From NCBI GenBank assembly GCA_009741485.1, contig CM019227.1:16477015-16541014 (forward strand): a stretch of 64,000 bases of DNA. Reading direction: 5' to 3'. This DNA comes from Malurus cyaneus samueli. Taxonomy: Eukaryota > Chordata > Aves > Passeriformes > Maluridae. Position 1 is the stretch's first letter. Each line of letters starts with the position of its first letter. Positions 51,201-63,600 of this stretch are shown piece by piece. The notes below the pieces were generated by a model. It did no database searches. It was given only the letters and a program-made list of their open reading frames with translations, and was not told the DNA's origin. A program made the translations under genes and the position numbers.

Positions 51201-52851
51201 GTTTTTTGATCTGAGGGCTGATTTCAGCTGTGTTTGTTCTTAGCTGGTACATTCTGAGCACTTACTGTGGTAGGTAATTCAGTGTAAGGGGCAGCTGAAA
51301 TACCAGATATTTCAGTGTTTTGGGATTGTATTTAGGTACAAAGGGGGGAGTTTGTTCTCAAGCTTTTCCTGAAAATACTATCTGTGGGATATGTTGTTTA
51401 ATTCCTTGCTAAGCTGTTCTGCTTTAGCAGAAGTTTGGAGATGGTAAAAAAGGTGCAATTTCTAATTGGTAGATTCCAATAAAAAAAAAAAAAAAAGAAA
51501 CCCAAGCCATTTTTTACAGTAACGTTGTTTTAAAAACCCCAAACCAATACAAAACAGGCACTGGATAACTTTTGTTTTGCTTTGACCTGGTGTCTCTCTC
51601 ATCATAAATGGCCACATTCCATAGGCAGAGTCACACATTGTGCTTTTTATGTCTCAGTTACTTCTTGTTGGTGTGCTGGTATTGCAAAATCTGTCCTAAG
51701 GCTTGTCTGCCTTAAATGTCAAACATACAGTAAAGTGTCTGGTGGGGAAAGTTTATGAAATGGAGAAAGGTTTTCTGTCCTATGGAGGTTTTGGATCTGA
51801 GAGAGGGATTCTGGGGCTGTTGCTGACTGATGATGATGACAGATTACTGATTATTCACTAATCAGTAATTATTCAGTAAACTTATTGATTATTCAGTAAC
51901 CTGGAAAGGACAGTGGAGAGGAAAACCACTCCAATTTCTGCTTTATCCTTATTGTTAATCTTCTGTTATTTTTCAGATGACTTGAGGTCCGTGTGTTCCA
52001 GGCTACCACATAACAAGTAAGAGACCTTTTTTCAGCTGTTTTGACTTTGATGCATTTTCCAAGTCACTCGAGGGCTGTTGAGACAAAATCTCCTCTAAAA
52101 AGTGGTCTTTATGGAATTTGGCCTTTATGCACATGCACTCTAGCACAAGGCTGAAGGTGACACAGTGCTGGCTGCTTCTTCCCCGGATTGCTGATTGAAG
52201 TGGGCTTCAGGGGCTCACATCTTTAGAAGTGACCTTGCCTAGCCTGGTGGGGTGGTGGGGGGGCTGGAGACGAGAGGTTGCAGCGAGAAAAGGAGAATGT
52301 GAAGATGTGCCGACGAGGGACGGGCGTGCGCGCCGAGAGGCGGTGTGCGCGCGGGAGTCGCCCAGGGGATCCCCTACTGCTTGTAGCCTGACCTAAGTGT
52401 CGATTGCTGTGCGTGTGCCCTTTTGCAGAGCAGAGTGTTAGTTTAAGAAAAAGGAGAAGGGGGGGGAAGGGGAAAAAAAGTCTTCTGGAAGCTATAAAGA
52501 ACATAATTGAGTCAGTGTCCTCTTGGCTCTCAGCACACAGTGCTGTGACACAGCAGTGCTGTGTGTCAGGTGTGAATTGTCCTTAGACCCATGACAAAAG
52601 CTCCTCTAATAATCCTCCCTCCTGTCTGAATTTCTCTCCACAGCCTGCTCCAGCTGGTGATTTCAGGTCCAGTGCAGCAGCCGACCCACGGGGCTCTGCC
52701 ACCAGGGTTTTACCCGCACATCCACACTCCTCCCCTGGCGTACCCCGCACACGCCGCGCACCCCGCGCTGCCGGCACACCCCGCGCTGCCAGCTCACCCC
52801 GTGCAGACCTTCATCCCAGGAATGACATTCCCATACCGGCCCATCCGCTAG
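45258..52851 (+). CDS. INTS15: INTS15 (C7orf26), Integrator complex subunit 15
   Basis: Integrator is the nuclear complex that cleaves snRNA and paused transcripts; INTS15 is a recently added subunit tied to the INTS10/13/14 module. Exons 45258-45449, 46363-46584, 47903-48068, 49774-50301, 51977-52016 and 52644-52851 join in phase to 451 aa (human 449). Helical blocks match the human protein closely: HLDIYFSSQLQNSPLPLVDK, LQELQLLEIMCNYFQEQ, ASPRFCCQFITSVTALYDL and EDPRLILITFLNTPIAANLP. A basic loop KRKKKASLSNG (about 245-255) could be a nuclear signal. The C-terminus is Pro/His/Ala-rich with repeats of AHPALP and ends FPYRPIR. Exon 5 is only 40 bp. Two CR1 fragments lie in introns 2 and 3. 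Confidence 0.96.
47436..47640 (-). mobile_element. CR1 LINE 3' fragment
   Basis: AGAATCATGGAATCACAAAA, GGAAGGGACCTTGAAGCTCA and GGCAATCTGTGCCAGAGCCT mark a CR1 3' end read backwards, in INTS15 intron 2. Confidence 0.8.
48268..48455 (-). mobile_element. CR1 LINE 3' fragment
   Basis: GGTTTGTGTTGGAATGGACC, CCCCTGCCATGGGCAGGGAC and AGACCAGGTTGTTCTAAGGC are CR1 3' motifs in reverse. It lies in INTS15 intron 3, about 630 bp after the previous copy and in the same direction. Confidence 0.75.
52240..52440. other. CpG- and G-rich island in INTS15 intron 5
   Basis: A run of Gs (GGTGGGGTGGTGGGGGGG) is followed by about 58 bp with roughly a dozen CpGs (52305-52365), including GCGTGCGCGCC and GTGTGCGCGCG, which could fold into a hairpin. 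The surrounding intron is AT-rich and CpG-poor. It has no ORF of note. It may be a small orphan CpG island, an alternative promoter or an inserted retrocopy piece. Confidence 0.45.
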
Positions 52852-53366
52852 CCTGCAGAGTGTCCCAGCTTCCCTGAGTTTGAGGAAGCCTCACAGACAA
52901 AAACCAAACGCCTGGGAATCACATTTTCCTCTTTGGAGCAAAGCTGAGCTCCGCCCGCACCAGGGATCAGCCCTGGGGCAGCACATGGGGGACTAAGGTG
53001 GGTTTGGAGGTGGGAGGCACATACTGAGGCAGATCATAGGGGCAAAAGGAGGGCATGGGAATAGGCAACAGCAACTCCAAACCTCTGCAGTGTGTGGAAG
53101 TTATTTTGCTCCAAGGGCATGATGTTTCCCAGTCATGTATTTTGCAGCAGCCCGGATCTGTTTACAGCACGGTGAGCCCGGCTGCTCTGGCTCTGGGAGG
53201 GCCAGAAAGGAAGGCCTTGTGTGATTTTTCCAAGCTATTCCACTCCAGCCTCCTTGTTTCTTTGTAAATGTTTGTATCTATAGCAACAGAGTATGTGTAC
53301 ACTGTATATTTTTGGAACACAAACGTTTGTTTCGGAAGCACAAGGTAGAGCAAAGCAGCACTTCCT

Positions 53367-53372
53367 ATTAAA
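53367..53372 (+). terminator. INTS15 polyadenylation signal (ATTAAA)
   Basis: ATTAAA occurs at 53367-53372, about 515 bp after the stop, with a second one at 53424-53429. No canonical AATAAA is seen in between. Which one is used is unknown. Confidence 0.45.
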
Positions 53373-53995
53373 GGAAACAATTTAAGAAGCATAAAACAAA
53401 TCTGCCGCTTTCTTTTTCAAACAATTAAAAGAATTAGAACAATTTCAAACAATTGGGTTCTTCTCTTGCCAGTGATTAGAAGGTCCAACTTGTTAGGCCT
53501 GTGCTGGGGTGGAGACAAAACTCCTCCATGGCTGCAGTGACCCATTAACCTCCCTGCTGAGGAAATGCATTTTACACACCTCAATCAGTGCTTTGGAAAA
53601 ATTTAGGGTGAGATCTGGGGTGTTTTCTTTGTGTTGGCTGGAGGACTGGCCAAAGGCTGGCAGTGCTGTGCTGGCCAGCTGCATGTGCAATAGAGGAATG
53701 TGTGGAATCATCCTGGGAAGGACTGCAGAGCATGCAGCTCTTAGCATAACAGCCAAATGTAGTGTTCAGCCTCTTTTCCTGCTGTGCTTTTCTCAGCCCC
53801 CTCTGCGGGATGAAGAAACAGGAGAAAAAGGGGTTATTGCTGCACATCAGAGATGGTGACAAAGACCTCTGCTGCTGTCGTCCTCATGTGAGGAGATGTG
53901 TTACCTGCAAAAAAAGGGCAGATTAGCTAGAAGGGGGGCTAAATCTGATATGAAACAGCTGGAAAGGAAACTCTGGAAAAGAAATAATAATCGTG

Positions 53996-54145
53996 TAGTA
54001 GTTAGGCTCAGAAGGGTCCTCGAGATCACCTACTCCAACCTCCAGTTCATCTAGTTGAACCCAGAATAATAATGGTAACTTTTGGTCATGCAGTTGGACT
54101 AGGCAATCGTAGGCACTTTTCAACTAAAGTATTCTGTCTCATCTC
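53996..54145. mobile_element. Two short LINE/LTR-like 3' ends in inverted order
   Basis: The left half (TTAGGCTCAGAAGGGTCCTC, GATCACCTACTCCAACCTCC) reads like a bird CR1-type end on the minus strand. The right half (CAGTTGGACTAGGCAATCGT, TTTCAACTAAAGTATTCTGT) reads like one on the plus strand. The exact family is uncertain. Confidence 0.5.
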
Positions 54146-54399
54146 ACTTTGTAGAGCTTCAACAACAAGGAAAAACCCTTAAGAGCTTCTAATTTTAGCA
54201 TTAGAACCATTAATTTCATCAAGCCCTTGCACCGTGACAGGTCTCCTGCCTCGTTTTCCTTTGTACGACTGAGGGAAACTTCCGGCCAGGTGACCCAGGG
54301 GCATGACCAGCCCCACCGTATTTCCCAAGCGCCTGTGCTCAAGGACTCTCCTTTAATTACCAAAGCCTTTAATTACCAGCGGCGCTCTCCGCTGGGCAC

Positions 54400-54603
54400 C
54401 GCCCACGTGGCCTCAGGGGACCGGCGCGTCCCTGTGCGCATGCGCGGGCTCGGCAGTCACGTGCCCCGACGCCAGCCAATGGCGAGGCGCGTTACTGCGC
54501 GGTGCCCCGGTTGAGGAAGTGCCGCCGGTGTCCGTGTCCCGCGCTCCTTCGTCCAGTTCCGCCTCCCGGGATGTGCTGAGGGCGCGTCCGCCGCCCCTCC
54601 CAG
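54400..54603 (+). promoter_or_regulatory. CpG promoter and first exon of an unidentified gene
   Basis: The stretch has two CACGTG E-boxes (54404-54409 and 54458-54463, the second as TCACGTG), a perfect NRF1 palindrome GCGCATGCGC (54436-54445), a CCAAT box (54476-54480) and an ETS site GGAAGTG (54515-54521). A predicted non-coding exon from about 54525 ends at a consensus donor CCCAG|GTGAGC after 54603. A second possible donor follows ATGGCGG at about 54640 (GTAAGG). The gene lies mostly beyond the window and I cannot name it. Confidence 0.65.
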
Positions 54604-57600
54604 GTGAGCGGGGAAGATTTTGGGGTGGTCTCTATGGCGGGTAAGGGGGCCGGCGTTGTCATGGCGATTGCGCCCGGGACGGGCCCGGACCCGGCGCAGT
54701 CGCCATGGCAACCCCCCCCGCCCCGGCCCCTAGGCCGCAGCGAGTTCAGGGCCCTCGGGATGTGCTCCTGTCCTTCCCGATAACCGGAGAGCTCGGTGGC
54801 TTTGTCACCTGTGTCCGTCTCCATTTCCCCTCCCTTCGCAGCCGAATTTCCCACGGGAGAGCCGGCAATATGTCACGTACGGCTGGACCGAGCTGTTTCC
54901 CCGCGGGGAGAAAAGAGTTGCTTGGGTTTGTTTGGGTTCGTTTGTTGACGGCTGGATGTTTTTGCGGGGTGTGTGTTGAGGCCACCAGCATTGTTGTGTC
55001 CAGCCAGGAGCTAAAACTTGTCTTGGACAATCCGCTCTTGATTACGGACGTCAGATTATTATCATATTCCTCTGCACGCTGTCTAAATGTTTGGTTATGG
55101 TAACTATGTTGAGTTCGAACTCGGCTTGGTCTGTATCTGTTGGTTTATCCTGATTTTGTTGTTGTAACGCAGCTCCAAGGCTGTTCTGGGTGATCTTGCT
55201 GAGCTCCTGAACCTTGGCCACTCTTCCTTCCCCTCTGGCTTTTTATTCACAGATACACGGGGACATGAAATATCTGTACCTAGCTCAGATCAGCCTCTTT
55301 CTAGATGTGTCTTTTCCCCTGTTTGTTTGATAATGCCTAGCGTCCTTCTTTCCTGCTGAGCAACAAATATTCTCTAGGAAACTCCCTGTGAGCATGGATG
55401 TTTTTCCCCCATGCAGTGGTCAACACAAATTGGAAATGTTTGCATTCCTTTTTTTTATCTACCAGCTTACAGATTTGTCTGGCTTTTGGCATTGTGGGAG
55501 CTTTCTGCAACTGCCAACAGCTTTAATTTTACCATCCTGGAAATCTGTGCTCTATCCCAAAGGATTATCAGCCAGTTTTTTTGCATATCTATTCCTCTCT
55601 TCTTCCATCTAGTTGTTATGAAGCTGCTGAATGGCAACTTTTTCACTATGGATTCATCCTAGATTCTTTTAATCTAATTAATTATTTTAATTAATTTCTT
55701 TTAATCTGCTGTAGTCCACATTAGTATCCTCAGAAGGCTTTATGGAGGACGTTTGTGGGAGCATTTTGGGAGCACTAGTGCACGGTGTGTTTTCAGATAA
55801 ACCAGTTGTCTGTGTGAGTCAGCTCTAGCAGGTGTCTCACAAATGAGGTGGAACAAAAAAACCAAACCAAAAACCACCCCAAAAACCCCAACTGCTGGCT
55901 CTGTCCAATATGTTATAATTAACGTGTGAACTCATTTACGAGATAAGCTTGAGCAGCCTCACCTCCTCAGAAGCAGTGGCAGGGACCAGGCTTTTAAAGT
56001 AGAAGGGTTTCTCTTGCAGGTTAAAAAGTAGTTCTGTTATATCTTGTAAACTGCTCTAATTAGTGTTTCCGTAGCTGGTGGCAAAGAAAGAAACATTCAG
56101 TGGTGCTGCTGAGACACTATTTTGCTCTTTGAAGTAGCTGCTGTTTCTCTCAGCAAGTTATTTGATGTGTTTTAGGCAAATTGACTTCTCATGTCTGTCC
56201 AGTTGGGAAGTGGCTGCCCTGTGAATGCCTCTTGAAACCTGTGGAACGCTTAATTTTAATTTCTTTCCCTAAACCAGTGTCAATAATCCTGACTTCTGTT
56301 GTCTGGACTGATCTTGGATGTCATGAAACATTGTGGGAATTCAGAAAACAGTCTTCAGTCAAAGAGACTTTAACAGGGCATGTGCATTGCATTTATTTGT
56401 GTTAACAAAATTCGGTGCTTCTCTCATGCCTGGTGTTTCTTTCCCAGAAAGGATGATCCTTATTTGCATGTGGGGATGTTTTTTTTCTTGGTGGAGGGTT
56501 TTTTTTGGGGGTGTAATGAATACCGGGGTAGGGCCAGTATGATCTGTCAATCAGTGAATCAGTGCTGGGCTTGGAGCCTGTCACTAATGGGAGCTGGTCC
56601 TGTCACCCCAAAACCCATTCTTTCATTTCCTGCCTATTTTCCTCCTGTCTGCCCCCCACCCCCTCCACTCCCAGTGTGATTTATGGAGTGAGCAGGAGCA
56701 GGTGAAACTGGATGCAAAGGCTGACTCTGGGTGATGGCGTTGGTGTAAATACCTGAGGAATTACAGGGCACTTCCTGGCAGAGCTGATTCAGAAATCCTC
56801 GTGGCTTCTGGGCTGGAGGCAGCCCTGGGTCATGGACAGGGCTTCCCTTCAGTGACGTGTTCAGATGCTTTTTAAGAACCAATTGGGCTTCAGCAGTTCA
56901 GAAGGTAACAGCAGAGAAAGATCCGCCTTAGCTGAGTGCCTCGTCTACAGACTTGGAAGGCAAGTGCTATCCAAAGTTATTCTCAGAGTGGGATCACTCC
57001 TACCTTCCTGGTTTTTAACCAGTCACAGCATGTCTGGTGGCTTCAGTGCAGAGTGTTGCAAAAACACTTAGAGCTTCATGTCTTCCCTGCATCCCCCCAC
57101 CCATTTCCCTCCCTGTGGAGAGGTAGGGACAGGAGCTGCTCAGTTTTACAACATTAGCTTTTAATTAAGTTTCTGATTCCTGCTTTTCAACTTATTACTG
57201 TGGCTGTCTGAGCAGACACCTGTACCAGAATCCATTTTAAAGGTAACTAGTTTAAAACAGTGGAGTTTTTGAGTTGAACCTGAGTGTCTTGTGCTTGGAA
57301 AACCATTGAGAAAGGAAAGGAAAAGGAGGCATTTTTGGCTCAAATTTGAGATTTGGGATCTTGGAGAGGTGTTGAGTTTGGGGCACTTCTCTGACAGCTG
57401 AGGATGGAATGTTCTTTTCAAGCTTTTTCAAAAATAATTTTTTAAGCACCCTGTTAGCAGTAACCTCTGAAAAGTTGTGTTGGTGTCTCCTATGAGGGTG
57501 TAGGTGGAGTGGTCTGTTCCATAATGAGGACAGTGTGCAGGAAATGGAGGCCTCCTCAAATTCCCCTCTCCTAGGGTTTGTAGGCTGAATTTCTGGCTGT

Positions 57601-60600
57601 TTTTTCAGTCACTACAAACGTTTTCTGTGTAGCTGTTTATTCTAATTCAGAAATGGTAGCAGGCCTGCAGGTATAATGAATTGTTTGGGTTTTTTTTGTT
57701 TGTTTTCTGGAGGAAGAGCTGCCTATTGGAAATTTGCTGTGTGTTGTATAAAAACCTCCCCTCCAGTGAGGAGCTTGTTGTCGATGTGCTTTTTTGTGAC
57801 CCTTGGGTTTGAACTCCCCACAGTGCCACTGTCACAAAGCAGATTTTCCCTTCCTCGTCTTAACAAGAAAAGATTTAACAGCAAAACCCTCTTAGAGATT
57901 TTGTTTGCCATTCCCTGGAGGAATTGCTGTATCTGGGGCAGCAGGAAGCCATTCCTTGTGCAGTGTGCTTTAGAGACACTTTATTTGGGGACTGGCTCCT
58001 GTGAAATCCACAGCTCCAGTAATCTTTCTAGAGCTGTAGGGGGAAAGAACAGCCCAGAAAGTGACCCACATGCAAAACATTAATGTTTCTGCTGCTGCGA
58101 TTCTGACAAGTCCAACTCTGAGTGTGCGGGGGATCAGGGATACAAATATAAAAGGATTTCACTAACAGTAAGTGTTTTTTATTTCTAATAAATAACCACT
58201 TCTTGCTGCACAGGTAGAACTATATTTCGCCTTCTCACTTCTTAATATTCTTTTGGGGGGACCGTTTCAAATCCTGATTCTTCATGGCAGGAGGCCAAGG
58301 TGTTAATGACAGTGATTCTGTGTGTTTGGCTTGGAGGTTTTCAGTCCTGTGATCTGCACACCTCGATGCAGGCGGAGTGGAAAATTAATTTGGAGATTCA
58401 GACCACGCACAAATGTGTTCTTAGAACGGTGTTTTCAGAATTTCAGAGCTGAGGAAAAATAATCTGAGCCATCTGGGGTGAGCCATTGGGAAAAGGGCTG
58501 AATTTTATTCACAGGTTATGTGTGACAGTGCTGCCTTCCTGGCTGTCAGGCGAGCGTGCTCTGGCCAAACTCATGTAGCTGTTCCACATGAAAAGGGTTT
58601 AATATCAAATTGACTTGTGTGGTGTATTTGGTGTTAGGTGGGATTTTGATTTAGCAGGGTGATACAGCAACATGCTGAAATCACAGCACAAGCATAACAC
58701 AGTGATGGCAGTGTATGGTTGAATGCAAATCCAGATGTGGTGCCTGTTCCGGGTCTCTGTGTGCTCACTTGTCAGGATGCTTGGGAAGGAATACACAGAT
58801 TGAACCCTCCTATGTTTCCTTCAAAATTTACTTTTTAAATTGTCCAGTATTTATACTTTGGGCTCAGCCATGTCTGTGTTCCCCCCATGTTGGTCTGACT
58901 CTCTCAGGAAGATGTGATTCTTTGTTGTCTCAGGGCACCTGACAGTTCAACGGTGCAGGTGTCTTTTCTCAACCCGAGGTTACCCTCCAGCCTCCCTGGG
59001 GCTGAGATAAATTCAGCTTTCTTTACAACACATTCTTCCCCAAGCTCACTGGTGTTTTCCCTCCACTGCGGGGTGCTGGTCAAGCACTTTGCCCTGGATG
59101 GATTTACTGGAGAAGAAAGTCCAGGCATTGACAAACTCCTTGCTCCAAAGTGATGTCCTCTGGAGAATCCCATTCATGCTCAGGATGTGCTTTAGGGGGC
59201 AGATGGGATCCACACAGCAGGGCTGGACTCCCAGTGCGTGTTTCACATGTGGCAGCCTGGGGAGCTGTGCCGGGGCTGTGGTTCGGGAGTGCAGTTTCTG
59301 CACAGAAAGAAGCTGCTATTGAAGGAATTTAAATAATTAGGAGCTCCAAGTCTTGAGCTAGTGCATGTCCCTGAGTGACCCACGGTCCATGAGGGGCTCT
59401 GAGGCTCAGTGCTTGTGATTCTGGTAGAATGGCAAAAAAAAACATGGATCGAAAGGTGTTCTGGGCTGTTGTAAAGTCACATCATCAGCCTGCTTCCAGC
59501 CACGTTATTGTGTTCAGACCAAGGCACAAAATCAGTCACTTTGTCCTAGATTTCTCATTAAGAATCTCTCTCATTCCAAGCATCTGCTTCTGCTAATGTA
59601 GGGAATTAAGTGCTGGCAGTTTTGGGCAGCATTCCTATGGGATGTGGTGAGTGTACAGGGATGGAGGTAAAACAATCATGATCATCATTCTTCTTGTGAC
59701 TGTGAGCTCCAGGCTCTGTCGGGTTGTGTAACAGTGGCAATGAGGGGAACGGTACCTCTTGGGGTTTGTGTGCTGCCTGTCCCACATGAACCTGTGTGGC
59801 ATTCCTAGAAGGAGCAGGAGTGTTAAATGGGATAAATAAAGTCTAACAAATGGCCTGTAGAGATATGCTTGCATTGCACACTGGCAGAGGTGGGGGTGGC
59901 AGCACATTTGATGCCCCAGCTTCCAGTTGTGCCTATAGATCCAAAGGAACTAGTCTGATTCCAGGCAGGGTGAAGAGACTTGCTCCTCACTGATATTATG
60001 AGGGCCTAAGCAACCTGATCCAAGTTGGGTTAATACTTCAAAGAGTCTTTGCAATCTTAAGTTTTTTTATTCTGTGACCATATTTGAAGTAGTACTGAGA
60101 AGCTGTTAAGTATTTAAACATCTTCAAAAATTTGGCTCCTTATGCTTTGATAATGTTGCCCTGAGTCCTGGAAGCACCTCTTTGAGATTCTTAGTAATGA
60201 ATCCATGATGTTTTGCATTTTCATTGTATTAAATGAAAGGAGCTTGGTGACAGAGGTGTCTGTGTGGAACATTCCCTGCGAGACCAGTAACCTAAAAACA
60301 AAGTAAGCTGAAAATGAAATGCAGCAGGGAAATCTTTACTGCTTTGTGGAATTAGACTGGTTCAGACTGAATGGTTTAATGTAAATCAAATCGCCAGTGC
60401 CAGATGGCACGAGGTAGAGAGACTTATAGCTGTGAGAACTCCTGTTGGTGTTCTGAAAGATAATAGCAGTTTGTGGCTGCTTTGGGTACTGTGGTGCTCA
60501 GTCAGAGCTAAAATCCTGCATTTTGGTAGCGTTAAGATTTCATCTTTGGCTTTATTTGATCCTATTTATGTACAAGGGAGAGAGGACACCAAATGTTATT

Positions 60601-63600
60601 CTTTTTTTTTCCCCTGGAAATCTTGTCTGACTGGGATCTGAGGACTGTCCACACAGGAGTCGCAAAAAAAGGAATTTGGTGGTGGCACTGGAGCAGCACC
60701 TCTGGTGAGGATACCAGGCATAAGAAAATCCATCTCTGTCCCTGCGTGCACATCTTTCAGAGAGTGTGTGTCAAGTGAAACAGAGCCACTGTGCCATGTC
60801 CTGCAGTGCTGGGCAGGAGCTGACAGGACAGGGCCAGCCCGGATGCTCCCCGTGGGTTGTTTGGTGTTGCTGCCATTCCTGTGGAGCTGCCCCTTCGTGG
60901 TGTGTCCTTGGGAGTCATCTGCAGGAACTTAATCTTTTCCTTCTGTGGAACGACAGCAGATAATCCTTAATAATCCAGCAGAAGTGTGCTCAAAGTGGAT
61001 GCTTTGAATTCCTGAGATGAAAATCATAATCCTGAGTGGATGAGGATCCTCAGTGTTTAATGCTGGAGGTGCCAGGATACCGGGCTGGCTGTGTGTGTGT
61101 CTGTAGGGACAATGCTGCCTGAATTTTGGGATCGATTTATAAACACCCACAGCCTGCCAGGGCTTCTCTTTATTCTTCCCTGCAGCTCTGCTGCTTTCTG
61201 TTCAGGATGAATTGATTTCAATTAGCCTTTAAATAAACTAAAAGGTATTGATGAACTTCGATCCAGCTTTGTTTCTGAAAGTGAGGAAGATTCCTTCACA
61301 TTGTGTTTTGTGTGGACACTAAATTTGAAGTCAATACATCCCTTACTAAGTGGAGTTATAGTTGTAAACAATCCTAGTTACTATTCATTTGACTTTAGTC
61401 TTAGCATACCTGGCTTTTATTCTGCCAGGAAATTGAGTGATATTTGTGCTAGATGATAAAATTTTTATTTGGGAGTTTCTTGAATTTATCTGTATGGAAG
61501 CTGACATTGAAATAAAAATTATTAAACCCATATCTTGTTCACTGAAATTCAACTCATTTTTGCAGGATGCACAAGGCAGAAACATTATTAAAACATGTCT
61601 AACAGTACTAAACAAGGGAAATCTCAACTTGTAAAATCCCTGGGGCAGGCTTTTGTAGATACGGAAGTGCTCAAGCAGTTTTCAAAAATGTTTAAGCAGC
61701 TGCCTGACAAAGCATCAGGCTTTATCCTCCATTTGAATACTGCTGGATTAAGAGTGCTGCTTCTGTGTGTCTCCCTGTCTCTCTAGAAATGTGATCTTAT
61801 GTAGATTTTACTATGATTTTTTAAAAAAATACGAGAACTCTAAGAGGGACAGAAAAGCTTCCTGCTCTCGAGAAAAGCTTGAGCTGAGGTCTCTTAGCTG
61901 TGAAGCATCTGGTTCATGTAAATAAACTGTCCCTGCACCTGGCTCTAGCTTGAACTGCTGGCTAGGACTTTGAAGAGCTGGTGGTGGAAATGTCAGTGCC
62001 TGCACTTGGCTCGGTCGTGCTGAGCAAACAGGGATGGTTCCTGGAGGCCCAGCCATGGCTTGGGATGATGCTGGAGCCAAAGGCTTTGCTGCCTGTGAAA
62101 TTTTGTTCTTTAGCTCATTATAGCTTGAGCTTATTGATGCCAAAGATTTACGATATTATTTCAAAACAGTAAGTTCGGGCCTCACAATGTGCTTTAATTT
62201 AAAATTATTTGTCAAGTTAGCTTATTTAGTAATGCATTTACTATTTCTTTTAATCCAACTTCCATTACTGCTAAATATTTGTCGTAAGAATTTGACAGTT
62301 TCCTCTGAGCTACCCAATACACCTGAGACCAAAACATTTTGCTTGATTTGTTTAAGCTGAGCAAGGCAGAAGACTAGTAGAAATGCTTGAAACCTATATG
62401 CTTTCCTGTATTTTTGAAATGAATTTGTTATGCATTAATATCTGCAGGTTTTAGGTAAGAAAGGGAATTAAATGATCATTTTCTAGTTCTACTTTCTCCT
62501 GACTGCAGTATTTTGTAAAAGGATGTCCTCAGACCTTTTTCAAATGTTTATTGCACTATCCTTTCATAAACATGAAATGTTAAATAAAATATGAAATGTT
62601 GGCTCATTTTCTAATCCTCCTGAGCAAGTGTTTCCTGTTTTGACAGAAGGGTGAGGTCACTGTGTCCCCTGGGAGGGGAGGGAGTGGGTGGTGTTGGCCA
62701 TGTCACCTCCCAGACTGTGGCCATCGTGTGAACCGAAGGCTGATACCTGAGAAAAAGATATTGAAAGAAATAAAATAACTTCACTTTGGCTTTTCCAAAA
62801 TGGCTGTGGCTATCTGTGAGTTAATCACATATCACTGGAGCCTGCATTTGGCTTCACAGCAGCCACCACTTGATCTCAAAGGTCAGAACTTGTGTTGTCC
62901 GTGTCGCTACCTAAACTCCTAAAAACCCTTTTAACTTCCATCAAGTCCCACGGTTGTGTTTTACAATGATACTGTTTTGAATTTTTTTTTTTTTAATTCT
63001 ATGCTTCCAGACATGTATTTTGTCTTCTAAGTTGACTCTAAAAGTGGTACTCAGGTCCGTGTGCTGGCCGAGACTTGAGTTTGGGACTTTGGCTGTGCTA
63101 AGGACATGGCCCTGGGCACAGCGTGTGGCAAGGACTTGCTCTTGGGTGTTTTTCCAGGTATCCCTGGAGAGACAAGAGGCTGTCACCTGGACAGCCTTCC
63201 CTGGGTGTGAAGGGAACTGACTTGCCTGGAATTTCTCCTCTCTTGGTCATAGCAGCCACTTAGCACAGCTCCTCCAGCAGCAGCAACACCTGGCCAGGGA
63301 GGAAGGGGCACAGGTCTGCTCTCCTAAACCCCTGTGGCAGAATAAGGTGCCAGACAGGTGTCCCAAATGTCCTTAAAATGTGCTCGAGCACCTGGATTGG
63401 GTCATGTAATGGAGGGAGCAAGTCCCTGCAAACACAGCCAGCCCTGGGTGTCTGAATTTGAGGCGAGGGGGATTATCCTGTTCGACAAAACAGTCATGGA
63501 TTGCTTTTTTGAGGCTGGCTTCAGCTACAGAATAATGCGTAATGCTGGCCCAGCTCTTTGAGAATATGGTGTTAAATACACAGGGACTAATCCTCACAGG

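Noticed and set aside
61811..62143. 110-codon minus-strand ORF near the right end
   Set aside because: No similarity to a known protein, no splice context, and it overlaps the opposite direction of the predicted gene.
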